Source of the DNA: Gudongella sp964607545
Lineage (GTDB): Bacteria; Bacillota; Clostridia; Tissierellales; Tissierellaceae
Assembly: GCA_964607545.1 (NCBI GenBank)
Contig: CAZSLV010000004.1
Span: 1 to 36,195, forward strand
DNA: 36,195 nt
Direction: 5' to 3'
The notes under the pieces were generated by a model that saw only the letters and a list, made by a program, of their open reading frames with translations, searched no databases and was not told the DNA's origin. Shown here one piece after another: positions 6,681 to 14,270 of the stretch (the stretch's first letter is position 1; the number at the start of each line of letters is the position of its first letter). Made by a program: the position numbers and the translations under genes.

Positions 6681-7682
6681 TTATAAGCTTAAATTTGGCA
6701 TTACTTTTAAATCAAGGGCAGATATTTTCCCATCTAAATAATTATAGTAGCCTGCAGATCCTATCATAGCTGCATTGTCTGTGCAAAGTTCAATTGGAGG
6801 ATATAAGATTTGTATCCCCTCTTTTAAACCTTCCTTTTCAAACATTTCTCTAAGACCCCTATTAGCAGCTACCCCACCTGCTATAACAATTTTATCTCTC
6901 TTTGTAGCCTTTAGGAGTCTAAAGGATTTTTCCATCATAACCTCAAGAACAGCTTGTTGGAAACTTGCAGCCACATCTTCAATATTAGGTTGAAGGTTTT
7001 TTTGACTTAAACTATTTAAGTAATTTAAGACTGCAGTTTTTATCCCACTAAAGCTAAAATCATAACTATTAGCTTCTAAAAAGACCCTGGGAAAATCAAT
7101 TGCATGTGGATTACCCTCACCTGCTAACTTATCTATAAAGGGTCCTCCAGGATAGGGTAAGCCTAAGGCTCTTGCTACCTTGTCAAAGGCTTCACCTGCT
7201 GCATCATCCCTTGTCCTACCATATACCTTATAGGTATTATAATCTAGGACATCAATTAAATAAGTGTGGCCTCCTGATACTATAAGACAGGTAAAGGGTG
7301 GGGTCAAGTCAGGATGGGCAATGTAATTTGCACAAATATGACCCTCTATATGGTTTACCCCAACAATAGGTATCTCAAGGGCATAAGCTAGGGCCTTCCC
7401 ATAAGCTAAGCCTACTAAGAGGGCCCCCACTAGGCCAGGACCGTAAGTTACACTTATAAAGTCTATATCCTTTAGGGTAAGCCTAGCCTTATTTAGGGCT
7501 TCTTCTACTATTAAATCAATATTTTCTATGTGTTTTCTAGATGCTATTTCTGGGACTACTCCCCCGTACTCCCTGTGTATAGCAATTTGAGAGGAGACTA
7601 TATTTGATAATACCTCCCTAGCATTTTTAATTATAGCAACAGATGTTTCATCACATGATGTTTCTATAGCAAGTGTTATCAT
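6681..7682 (-). CDS. tsaD: tRNA t6A37 threonylcarbamoyltransferase TsaD
   Basis: Transfers the threonylcarbamoyl group to A37 of ANN-decoding tRNAs, working in a cytoplasmic complex with TsaB and TsaE. The 333-residue length is standard. It begins with the ASKHA motif LAIETSCDET (4-13), has the metal-binding histidines in NHIEGH (His111, His115), a phosphate-binding VSGGHTYL, and the C-terminal CTDNAAMIG with metal ligand Asp302. It is the last gene of tsaE-tsaB-rimI-tsaD. Its ATG is only three bases after the rimI stop, and its GAGGT ribosome site lies within the end of rimI, pointing to coupled translation. The older label O-sialoglycoprotein endopeptidase is wrong for this family. Having all three dedicated transfer-complex genes in one operon supports a complete pathway; the first-step enzyme TsaC is not in this window. 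Confidence 0.97.
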   Translation of the reverse strand: MITLAIETSCDETSVAIIKNAREVLSNIVSSQIAIHREYGGVVPEIASRKHIENIDLIVEEALNKARLTLKDIDFISVTYGPGLVGALLVGLAYGKALAYALEIPIVGVNHIEGHICANYIAHPDLTPPFTCLIVSGGHTYLIDVLDYNTYKVYGRTRDDAAGEAFDKVARALGLPYPGGPFIDKLAGEGNPHAIDFPRVFLEANSYDFSFSGIKTAVLNYLNSLSQKNLQPNIEDVAASFQQAVLEVMMEKSFRLLKATKRDKIVIAGGVAANRGLREMFEKEGLKEGIQILYPPIELCTDNAAMIGSAGYYNYLDGKISALDLKVMPNLSL

Positions 7683-7685
7683 ATT

Positions 7686-8138
7686 TTACCTCGTTTCATT
7701 CTTTCTCCACATTATAAGGGCATCTTCATTATTATCAGTATAGTAGTTTGGCCTTATTCCATTAGGTAGAAAGCCGTATTTTTTATATAGGTTTTGTGCC
7801 ACGATATTTGACAGGCGGACTTCAAGGGTTATATAAGGTATATAATTAGTATCACAATAATCAACAATACCCATTAAGATGGCATCACCAATTTTTTTGC
7901 CCTGGTAGTCTTTTTTTACAGCTATATTTGTTATATGGGCTTCATCTATAATCTTCCAAAAACCCCCATAACCAGCTACCTTATTATCCACTTCAGCTAC
8001 CAAATAAACTGCTAATTGGTTATTACTTATTTCCTTTTCAAAGGCACCTTTAGTCCAGGGGATGGTAAAGGTTTCTCTTTCTATAAGCGAAACTTCTTCT
8101 ATATCACTTAAGGTCATTTCCCTTAATATAATCTTCAT
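7686..8138 (-). CDS. rimI: Ribosomal protein S18 alanine N-acetyltransferase RimI (GNAT)
   Basis: Single-domain GNAT acetyltransferase of 150 residues, expected to acetylate the N-terminal alanine of ribosomal protein S18 from acetyl-CoA. The central strand NIAVKKDYQGKKIGDAIL carries the acetyl-CoA loop in the QGKKIG form (Bacillus YdiD-like, with Lys where many GNATs have Gly). The C-terminal half has YKKYGF and the LRPNYY-like segment IRPNYYTDNNEDALIMW, typical of RimI. The start overlaps the end of tsaB by four bases (ATGA), and its stop is three bases from the tsaD start, so it is firmly inside the t6A operon. Placement between tsaB and tsaD is the common Firmicute order. The substrate is inferred from family and context; RimI homologues can have other targets. 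Confidence 0.92.
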   Translation of the reverse strand: MKIILREMTLSDIEEVSLIERETFTIPWTKGAFEKEISNNQLAVYLVAEVDNKVAGYGGFWKIIDEAHITNIAVKKDYQGKKIGDAILMGIVDYCDTNYIPYITLEVRLSNIVAQNLYKKYGFLPNGIRPNYYTDNNEDALIMWRKNETR

Positions 8139-8839
8139 AAAATTCCATCCTTTTTCTTTTTCATCCTTTGGGCTTGAGAGTCCCTTAAATATTCTGGGCT
8201 TAGGGTATAAATATTATCCACATCAGATGCTTGTAACCTTTCCATAGCCAAGAGACATGTGGAACTTGCCCTAGATAAGTTTAAGTGGCCTGGTAAAAAA
8301 TTAAGCCTATCTTTTAGGTTACTTATAAAGATATCCTTGTACTTGTTTGCCCCATCCCCCACTAAGTAAATATTACCTTCATGCTTGTCTAAGAGGTTAA
8401 TTAAGTCTAGGACTGAAATGGCTGAATCTTGTAAAATAGTTTGGGGACTTTCTTTACTTAAATCATAGATACCTGTAAAAACCCTGTCCCTCCTAGCATC
8501 CATCATGGGAACTACTAGTTTATGGCCCTGTACATTTAAGGCTAAGGCTTTTAAAGATGAGACCCCGATTATGGGCTTATTGCTAGCATGGGCAAAGGCC
8601 TTGGCACTTGCAAGCCCTATTCTAAGGCCTGTAAATGACCCAGGTCCAATTGCAACGCCAAAGGCATCCAAATCCCTCACCCTTAAGTTTAGGTTGTCTA
8701 AAAGAGATTTAATCATGGGTACAAGGGCTTCAGAATGACTCATATCTAGGGCTAGGGAAAACTCTCCAATTAAATTATCCCCATCCATTACAGCACAGGT
8801 TGTCATAAGACTTGATGTATCTAAACCTAAAATTTTCAT
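8135..8839 (-). CDS. tsaB: t6A biosynthesis protein TsaB
   Basis: Inactive ASKHA-fold partner of TsaD that forms the core of the threonylcarbamoyl transferase complex. The 234-residue protein starts MKILGLDTSS, a TsaD-like first phosphate motif, and has the characteristic GPGSFTGLRIGLASAKAFA segment (about 67-85). The N-terminal half is the better conserved part and the C-terminal half is more variable, as usual. It overlaps tsaE by four bases upstream and rimI by four bases downstream (both ATGA), so the three are translationally coupled. An exact TTATCCACA occurs inside the gene at 8214-8222, but in coding sequence this is weak evidence for a DnaA site. Confidence 0.96.
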   Translation of the reverse strand: MKILGLDTSSLMTTCAVMDGDNLIGEFSLALDMSHSEALVPMIKSLLDNLNLRVRDLDAFGVAIGPGSFTGLRIGLASAKAFAHASNKPIIGVSSLKALALNVQGHKLVVPMMDARRDRVFTGIYDLSKESPQTILQDSAISVLDLINLLDKHEGNIYLVGDGANKYKDIFISNLKDRLNFLPGHLNLSRASSTCLLAMERLQASDVDNIYTLSPEYLRDSQAQRMKKKKDGIL

Positions 8840-9291
8840 ATATTTAACTCCTTAATTAATTCTTCATACCTAGGACCAAAGGCTTTTATTAATATTTTTC
8901 TTTGTTCTTCATGGTCCCCTCTTAAAATATAAAGCTCTAGCCTTTGGCTAGGAAGGTCTTCTTCTATTTTTTCTGCCCACTCAATTAAGCAGGCTCCACT
9001 TCCATAAAAATAATCTTCTACTCCTAAATCCTCTAAATCCTCATAGGAGTTTAGCCTATAAATATCAAAATGGTATAAAGGAATTCTCCCCTCGTATTCA
9101 TTTATTAGGGTAAAGGTTGGGCTAGTAATATAATCATCAACTCCAAGCCCCTCTCCAATAGCCTTACTTAGGGTAGTCTTACCAGCACCAAGGTCTCCAT
9201 TTAAGCATACTATATCCCCTTCCTTTAAATATCCCCCTAGCCTTTTTCCAAATTCTCTTGTTTCATCTAAGCTATTTATTATTATATTCAT
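8836..9291 (-). CDS. tsaE: t6A biosynthesis ATPase TsaE
   Basis: Small P-loop ATPase that binds and resets the TsaB-TsaD complex in each t6A modification cycle. The 151 residues show Walker A GDLGAGKTT (32-40), the SPTFTL segment, the LYHFDIYRL motif and LIEWAEKI, all hallmarks of the family. It is the first gene of the operon tsaE-tsaB-rimI-tsaD. The ATG has an AAAGG ribosome site about seven bases upstream and a good promoter (9336-9364). Its stop overlaps the tsaB start as ATGA. Nothing unusual was seen. Confidence 0.96.
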   Translation of the reverse strand: MNIIINSLDETREFGKRLGGYLKEGDIVCLNGDLGAGKTTLSKAIGEGLGVDDYITSPTFTLINEYEGRIPLYHFDIYRLNSYEDLEDLGVEDYFYGSGACLIEWAEKIEEDLPSQRLELYILRGDHEEQRKILIKAFGPRYEELIKELNI

Positions 9292-9335
9292 ATGACTACC
9301 TTTCTATCTTCACTTGTTTTAAATATCAACATATA

Positions 9336-9364
9336 ATTATATCAAATAAAAGAAACTTATACAA
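9336..9364 (-). promoter_or_regulatory. Sigma-70 promoter of the tsaE-tsaB-rimI-tsaD operon
   Basis: TTGTAT (complement of 9359-9364), 17-base spacer and perfect TATAAT (complement of 9336-9341), about 45 bases before the tsaE start. Confidence 0.82.
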
Positions 9365-9386
9365 TTTATGACTTTTAAAAAAACAA

Positions 9387-9418
9387 AGCGATAAGCATAA
9401 ATTAATATGTTTATCGCT
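9387..9418 (-). terminator. Intrinsic terminator of the cysK-cysE operon
   Basis: On the minus strand AGCGATAAACAT pairs with ATGCTTATCGCT (one G-T pair, 8-base loop), then TTTG and a run of seven T. It lies 145 bases past the cysE stop. The stretch between (9419-9563) holds no recognised gene. It contains a perfect palindrome GTACTTATTTAAGTAC at 9477-9492. Confidence 0.82.
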
Positions 9419-9563
9419 CTTTTCTCTACTGTGGTATCATTTGCATTTATGTTGCCAACACCTGTAACTTAAGATAGTACTTATTTAAGTACGTCAATGT
9501 TTTCTAAATTAATTAATATAAATTAATCTCCTCTTCCTCTAAAAAAGTTATACCATTTTCACC

Positions 9564-10103
9564 TTATAAGGCGTTTTTACTTTTAGTTAAAATCCTAGCA
9601 GGTATTCCTACAGCTGTTGTATAGGGTGGGATGTCTTTTAGGACTACAGCATTTGCCCCTATCTTAGCACCCTTTCCAATTGTCACAGGCCCAAGTACCT
9701 TTGCCCCTGATCCAACTACAACATCATCTTCTAGTGTTGGGTGCCTCTTACTACCCTTATCTCCACCTATCCCCCCAAGGGTTACTCCATGGTAGAGTAA
9801 AACATTGTTTCCAACCACTGCTGTTTCTCCAATAACTACCCCCATCCCATGGTCTATAAATACATCCTCACCAATTTTAGCACCTGGGTGGATTTCAATC
9901 CCTGTAATTCTCCTAGCCCTTTGAGATAGAAGCCTTGAGAGGATAACAAAACCCCTCCCATAGAGTTTACTTGCTATCCTATGGTAGAAGATGGCCTTAA
10001 TACTTGGAGACGATATTATAGCTTCCAAGAGGGTCTTTGCGGCAGGGTCCATTTTCAAAGCAACTTCACCCTGTTTTTTCAAAAATTTTATAATCTTAAT
10101 CAC
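9564..10103 (-). CDS. cysE: Serine O-acetyltransferase
   Basis: Makes O-acetylserine from serine and acetyl-CoA, the first committed step of cysteine synthesis. The 179-residue form is short, with a reduced N-terminal helical region (1-65), followed by the left-handed beta-helix of hexapeptide repeats (about 68-165). Conserved residues include Asp84-His85 in FIDHGMGVVIGET, His105 in YHGVTLGG and His121 in KRHP. The start is GTG (10101-10103), overlapping the cysK stop as GTGA, so translation is coupled to cysK. Gene order cysK-cysE gives both steps from one transcript. Its C-terminus differs from the classical cysteine-synthase-binding tail ending in Ile: here it ends KNAL, so tight complex formation with CysK is uncertain. 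Confidence 0.94.
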   Translation of the reverse strand: MIKIIKFLKKQGEVALKMDPAAKTLLEAIISSPSIKAIFYHRIASKLYGRGFVILSRLLSQRARRITGIEIHPGAKIGEDVFIDHGMGVVIGETAVVGNNVLLYHGVTLGGIGGDKGSKRHPTLEDDVVVGSGAKVLGPVTIGKGAKIGANAVVLKDIPPYTTAVGIPARILTKSKNAL

Positions 10104-11017
10104 TCTCCACTATACAATTCTGTAGATAAATACCTTTCCCCACTATCGGGGATTATGGTAAGGACCCTATGACCCTTGCCTAATCTTTTGCTTATCATAA
10201 TAGCACCTGCAAGATTTGCCCCTCCAGATATGCCTGAGGATATTCCTTCTTTTTCACCTAAAGCCCTTGCGTATTTAAATGCTTCTTCATCTTCAATATT
10301 GATTATTTCATCTATAATTTGCCTATCAAATATGGAGGGGATAAAGTTTGCCCCTATACCTTGGATTTTATGAGGGCTAGGGTCCCTACCAGATAGGACC
10401 CTTGATTTGCTAGGTTCTATTGCTATAATCTTAATATCTTTTATTTCTTCTTTTAACCTTCTTCCAACTCCAGAAACTGTACCTCCAGTACCAACCCCTG
10501 CTACAAAAGCATCCACTTTACCCAGGGTATCTTTAATTATTTCCTCTCCTGTGGTCTCATAGTGAGCCCTTGGATTATTTTCATTTGAAAACTGATCTGG
10601 CATAAAATAACCATTTTCCCTGGCAAGTTGCCTAGCCTTTTCAACTGAACCAGACATACCAAGCTTGCCGTCTGTTAAAACTAATTCCGCCCCATAAGAT
10701 TTTAATATGGTCCTTCTTTCAATACTCATGGTATCTGGCATAACTAATATTACCTTATAACCCCTTGCAGAGCCAATCATTGCTAGCCCTATACCCGTAT
10801 TTCCACTAGTTGGTTCTATAATTGTAGCTGATTTTTTAAGTTTTCCCTCTCTTATGGCAGCATCTATCATATAAAGGGCAGGCCTATCTTTAACACTGCC
10901 AGAAGGGTTAAAAGCCTCAAGCTTTAGGAATATATCAGCCATATTTTCATCTACTAAATTATTTAATTTTACAATAGGTGTCCTACCTATTAATTCAGAA
11001 ATATTATTGTATATCAT
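10100..11017 (-). CDS. cysK: Cysteine synthase A (O-acetylserine sulfhydrylase)
   Basis: PLP enzyme that replaces the acetyl group of O-acetylserine with sulfide to give cysteine. The 305-residue length is typical. PLP-binding Lys43 lies in NPSGSVKDRPA. The substrate loop EPTSGNTGIGLA (about 68-79) and the phosphate-binding GVGTGGTVSG (about 174-183) are intact, and the C-terminal PDSGERYLST is characteristic. The ATG is preceded by GGGAGGA. It overlaps the downstream cysE by four bases. No T-box or other riboswitch was recognised in the short leader, and the terminator of ribU lies just upstream, so a promoter in the 70-base gap or read-through from ribU must drive it. Confidence 0.96.
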   Translation of the reverse strand: MIYNNISELIGRTPIVKLNNLVDENMADIFLKLEAFNPSGSVKDRPALYMIDAAIREGKLKKSATIIEPTSGNTGIGLAMIGSARGYKVILVMPDTMSIERRTILKSYGAELVLTDGKLGMSGSVEKARQLARENGYFMPDQFSNENNPRAHYETTGEEIIKDTLGKVDAFVAGVGTGGTVSGVGRRLKEEIKDIKIIAIEPSKSRVLSGRDPSPHKIQGIGANFIPSIFDRQIIDEIINIEDEEAFKYARALGEKEGISSGISGGANLAGAIMISKRLGKGHRVLTIIPDSGERYLSTELYSGE

Positions 11018-11056
11018 ATCTTTCCTCCCTATAAGCTTACTTAAAGAAAATAAAAA

Positions 11057-11078
11057 GCAGATAAAAGTTCTTATCCGC
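11057..11078 (-). terminator. Intrinsic terminator after ribU
   Basis: Minus-strand hairpin GCGGATAA / TTATCTGC (one G-T pair, loop of six) followed by TTTTTATTTTC. It is about ten bases past the ribU stop codon. Confidence 0.78.
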
Positions 11079-11088
11079 CTTTTCTAAC

Positions 11089-11697
11089 TTACCTATGAAG
11101 TATTGGTGATACTTTTTTATAAATTAAAATTGTAAGTGCTGTTAGTATGGTTCCCTTTAAAAGGTTAAAGGGTACTATTGCATAAATTATCATGGTTTTC
11201 ATATCAGTAATATTTGCGTTTATTGCTGTCCCCATCTCAACTAAGTTTTCTATTGGCCATCCAAAGAGCTTAGCATAAAAAGGGAACATTATAAAGTAAT
11301 TTGCAAAGGAAATAACTATGGTCATCACTATTGTACCTAGGACTAGGCCTACTACTGCCCTATTAAAGGTCCTCTTTTTAAAATAAACAAAGCCTGCTGT
11401 GTAAGCAAATGCGCTTCCTACCACAAAGTTTGCAAATTCCCCAACTCCTGCTGTAGTCGTACCCTCTATTACAACATTTAAAACATTCTTTAAAAGTTGG
11501 ATTATCACCCCAGCCATGGGTCCTAGTGAAAAGGCTCCGATAAGGGCTGGCAAGTCTGAAATATCCATCTTAATAAAGGGTGGTGCCAAAAATATAAGGG
11601 GCATTTCAAAGAACATCAACACAAATCCAATTACTCCTAAAACTGATACCTTTACCATGGTCCTTGTGGACCATAATTCTCTACTTAATGTGTACAT
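11089..11697 (-). CDS. ribU: Riboflavin transporter RibU (ECF substrate-binding S component)
   Basis: Membrane protein that binds riboflavin for import by the shared energy-coupling (ECF) module, which is not in this window. The 202-residue protein has about six hydrophobic segments, starting at residues 17-37 (VSVLGVIGFVLMFFEMPLIF), and the RibU-type loop MDISDLPALIGAFSLGP. The FMN riboswitch and terminator directly upstream fix the substrate as a flavin much better than the protein alone could. Ribosome site GGAGGGAT lies just before ATG. It is a single-gene unit with its own terminator. Imported riboflavin would supply FMN/FAD, consistent with a host-associated organism that scavenges vitamins, but loss of de novo synthesis is not shown here. 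Confidence 0.93.
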   Translation of the reverse strand: MYTLSRELWSTRTMVKVSVLGVIGFVLMFFEMPLIFLAPPFIKMDISDLPALIGAFSLGPMAGVIIQLLKNVLNVVIEGTTTAGVGEFANFVVGSAFAYTAGFVYFKKRTFNRAVVGLVLGTIVMTIVISFANYFIMFPFYAKLFGWPIENLVEMGTAINANITDMKTMIIYAIVPFNLLKGTILTALTILIYKKVSPILHR

Positions 11698-11740
11698 TTT
11701 ATCCCTCCATAAAATTTAATTGTTTTCGGGAAAAAATAAA

Positions 11741-11762
11741 GCCCCGAAAATTTCTTCGGGGC
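11741..11762 (-). terminator. Riboswitch-controlled terminator upstream of ribU
   Basis: Perfect 8-bp stem GCCCCGAA / TTCGGGGC with a six-base loop, followed on the minus strand by a T-rich run (TTTATTTTTT). Lying between the FMN aptamer and ribU, it is the likely off-state of the switch. Confidence 0.88.
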
Positions 11763-11782
11763 AATTTAACACAGATTATACC

Positions 11783-11888
11783 ATCTTCTTTCATCCAGAC
11801 TTTAACTGTCGGCTTTGGAATTTAACCAAATCAACCTTTCGGCTCGCGGGCTTTACCGCCGGTGAGGAATTGCACCTCGCCCTGAAGA
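11783..11888 (-). ncRNA. FMN riboswitch (RFN element)
   Basis: Read on the minus strand the element opens ATCTTCAGGGCGAGGTG, continues with CCTCACCGGCGGTAAAGCCCGCGAGC-type conserved blocks (split here by position: 11837-11868) and ends with the conserved AAGTCTGGATGAAAGAAGAT. The outer stem pairs ATCTTC with GAAGAT. These are the sequence hallmarks of the RFN family. With the terminator at 11741-11762, FMN binding is expected to stop transcription before ribU. Confidence 0.95.
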
Positions 11889-11901
11889 TATATCTAACTT
11901 T

Positions 11902-11930
11902 ATGATATAAAAATTTTTCTCTTTTGTCAA
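11902..11930 (-). promoter_or_regulatory. Sigma-70 promoter of the FMN riboswitch-ribU unit
   Basis: TTGACA (complement of 11925-11930), 17-base spacer and TATCAT (complement of 11902-11907). It lies immediately after the stop of the upstream GGDEF-EAL gene. Confidence 0.85.
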
Positions 11931-11933
11931 GCC

Positions 11934-14129
11934 CTAGAGACCCTCAAATTTAATCCTAACCAACTTAATTGCATCTTCTGGTGGAATTGGCTTAGCAAAG
12001 TAGTAACCTTGAAAATAATCACTTTCAGTATCCAGAAGTTTTTTAAGTTCCAAGCTAGTTTCAACCCCCTCTATCACTACTTCAAGATCTAGGCTATGGC
12101 ATAAGTCAATTAAGACCTTCATAACTTCAATGTTACCAGTAAGTAAAAACTTATCCTTAATGCTCTTATCCAATTTAACCTTGTCAACAGGTATATAGGT
12201 TAAGTAGCTAAGGGATGAATAGCCTGTTCCAAAATCATCAAGGGATATCTTACACCCAATTCTTCTTAGCCTATTTAAAGATTCTAAACTTTCTTCTATG
12301 TTTTCTAAAAGTAAACTTTCAGTAATTTCTAAAACTATAAGGGAAGCTAAAATATCGTTTTTTCTTAAGCTGTTTAATAAATAATCTTCAAGTCCCCCAT
12401 TGAAAACTTGTATGGGGGATATATTAATAGCTAGGGGCTTAAGTAAGTAGCCTTCCTTTCTCCACCTTGCAAGTTGCCTAATAGCTTCATCAATTACCCA
12501 TTTACCCACATCTTGTATAAGGCCTGTCTCTTCTGCTATGGGAATGAAAATTCCAGGGGGAATATTTGCATCTTTAAACCTTATTAGGGCCTCAAATGAT
12601 TCAATTTGGCCACTACTTTTACTAATAATAGGTTGGTACAACAATTTAAACCCATCGTTACTTATGGCATGCCTAATTTGATTTTCTATTTCCACCTTAT
12701 CTAACAAGTTTTCTAGTATTGTATTGTCAAAAAAACAATATTGGTTTTTCCCCTTTCTCTTTGCCTCATACATGGCCAAGTCCGCCTTCATTATTAGATC
12801 TTCAACCAAGTTACCATCTAGGGGATACCTTGCAATACCCAAGCTAATTGTTATCCTAGGGTCAATCCTCCCATCTAAGGATCCCCTGGTAAGTTCACCA
12901 AAGGCAAAAATCAACCTCTTAACTATTTCAGCCTCATCTTGTAGGTCGGGGACTAAGATTAAAAACTCATCTCCCCCTATCCTGTAATTACTTGCTTTTT
13001 TAGTAATGCTCCTAATTCCTTGGGCAAGTTCCTTTAAAACTATATCTCCATAGGTATGGCCCCTTGTATCATTTATTTTTTTAAAATTATCTATATCAAA
13101 TAAGAAAATGGTAAATTCTTTTCCTTCTTTAATCTTAATATCTAGGTCTTCTATACATTTTTGACGGTTATAAAAACCAGTTAAGGAATCATGGTTTGAA
13201 ATATGGATGTTTTTCTTTTTTTGGTCTAGGATTTCTGTATACTTTATATTTAATTCTTCTTCACTTGCCTTAAGTAATAAGTTTTTATGCTCTAGGACTT
13301 CTTTTGATGTAAGTATTTGGTAGAAGAAAACACTAGCCCCACTTGCAGTTAAAAGGCCAATTATAAGTATTAGTAAAAAGTTTGTAGAATACCCACTAAA
13401 GCCCCCCTTAGGGAGAACTTGTAACCTTAAATCAATCCCATGAAAGCCAATTCCTTTAGTTATGCCATTTTGCAAGTCTTCTTCACTATTTGACCAAACC
13501 GTTAACTCTTCATCTTTTAAGTAATTAAGGGTAGCTAACTTTATTAGGTGGTCCTTAGAAAACTTGTCAAATCCAGCTAAGTTAAAAGTTTTATCATAAT
13601 CAAATATAATTGATAATTGTCCGTAATAGGCATCTTGTAGGGATATGGGAATTCTAATTATTATCCCCTTACCACCCTCTATCAAGTCAACTGGGGCAGT
13701 CATAATATTCTTATTGGAATTCTTTCCAAATAGGACCCAGTCACTTTGTTCACTGATTTGACTTAAGTCCACCCCTAGTAAATCCTTAAATTCTTCATAG
13801 GGGTAAATGTGAGTTATTGTGGTTCCTGTCATAAAACTTAAGTCTTTAACCAAGCCATCTTTTGACTCATAAATGTTTTTTGCAAATACTTCAAAGCTAC
13901 CTTGATCAAAGTTTGAATTTACTTCTATATAGGGCTGCATGGCATTTAAACTAACCAGCCTTGTCCCTATAATATTTTCAAGCCTTGTTTGGATTATGGT
14001 CATATCGTCTTTGGTTTTTTGTTTATGTATTTCTATATTTGTATTAAATTCAATAAAAGCTGCAAACAAGAACAAGAGAAAGATAAAGGTAAAAATAGTA
14101 GCTGCTTTAAGAGTTTTTTTGATTTTCAA
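11934..14129 (-). CDS. Membrane CHASE-GGDEF-EAL protein (cyclic-di-GMP turnover)
   Basis: A 731-residue sensor-type enzyme. A membrane segment (about 11-28) is followed by an extracellular domain (about 35-240). Its THIYPYEEFKDLLGVDL stretch (106-122) resembles CHASE domains. A second membrane segment (about 249-272) leads to a short coiled linker, a GGDEF domain with intact GGDEF (385-389), and an EAL domain. The EAL domain keeps EAL (513-515), NISP, EITES, DDFGTGYSS (631-639), KLDKS, EGVET and QGYYFAKP, so phosphodiesterase activity is likely. No RxxD inhibitory site precedes GGDEF, so cyclase activity, if present, lacks that feedback. The start is TTG (14127-14129) behind a G-rich ribosome site. 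It is monocistronic and followed at once by the ribU promoter. The ligand sensed outside the cell is unknown. Confidence 0.93.
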   Translation of the reverse strand: MKIKKTLKAATIFTFIFLLFLFAAFIEFNTNIEIHKQKTKDDMTIIQTRLENIIGTRLVSLNAMQPYIEVNSNFDQGSFEVFAKNIYESKDGLVKDLSFMTGTTITHIYPYEEFKDLLGVDLSQISEQSDWVLFGKNSNKNIMTAPVDLIEGGKGIIIRIPISLQDAYYGQLSIIFDYDKTFNLAGFDKFSKDHLIKLATLNYLKDEELTVWSNSEEDLQNGITKGIGFHGIDLRLQVLPKGGFSGYSTNFLLILIIGLLTASGASVFFYQILTSKEVLEHKNLLLKASEEELNIKYTEILDQKKKNIHISNHDSLTGFYNRQKCIEDLDIKIKEGKEFTIFLFDIDNFKKINDTRGHTYGDIVLKELAQGIRSITKKASNYRIGGDEFLILVPDLQDEAEIVKRLIFAFGELTRGSLDGRIDPRITISLGIARYPLDGNLVEDLIMKADLAMYEAKRKGKNQYCFFDNTILENLLDKVEIENQIRHAISNDGFKLLYQPIISKSSGQIESFEALIRFKDANIPPGIFIPIAEETGLIQDVGKWVIDEAIRQLARWRKEGYLLKPLAINISPIQVFNGGLEDYLLNSLRKNDILASLIVLEITESLLLENIEESLESLNRLRRIGCKISLDDFGTGYSSLSYLTYIPVDKVKLDKSIKDKFLLTGNIEVMKVLIDLCHSLDLEVVIEGVETSLELKKLLDTESDYFQGYYFAKPIPPEDAIKLVRIKFEGL

Positions 14130-14216
14130 TACCCCACCCCCCTTTTTTTTTAATTTATCTTAGGTAGAATTGTATCACATTTTTCAAATAAATCTTATAC
14201 TTATTTTTTGTAAAAT

Positions 14217-14261
14217 AAAAGTTGGCTTATCTTCACTTTAAGAAGACTTTAGCCAACTTTT
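14217..14261 (-). terminator. Intrinsic terminator of the secA-prfB-tex-kinase operon
   Basis: A long minus-strand hairpin, AAAAGTTGGCT...GTCTTC with GAAGATAAGCCAACTTTT, ends in TTTTATTTT about ten bases past the kinase-family gene stop. The gap 14130-14270 otherwise holds only the GGDEF-EAL gene leader, with a possible TACAAT -10 box. Confidence 0.87.
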
Positions 14262-14270
14262 AAATTTATC

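Noticed and set aside
9419..9563. Possible gene remnant after cysE (minus strand, open about 30 codons with a VTGVGNINAND-like reading)
   Set aside because: No start codon with ribosome site and it runs through the cysE terminator hairpin; not enough to call a pseudogene.
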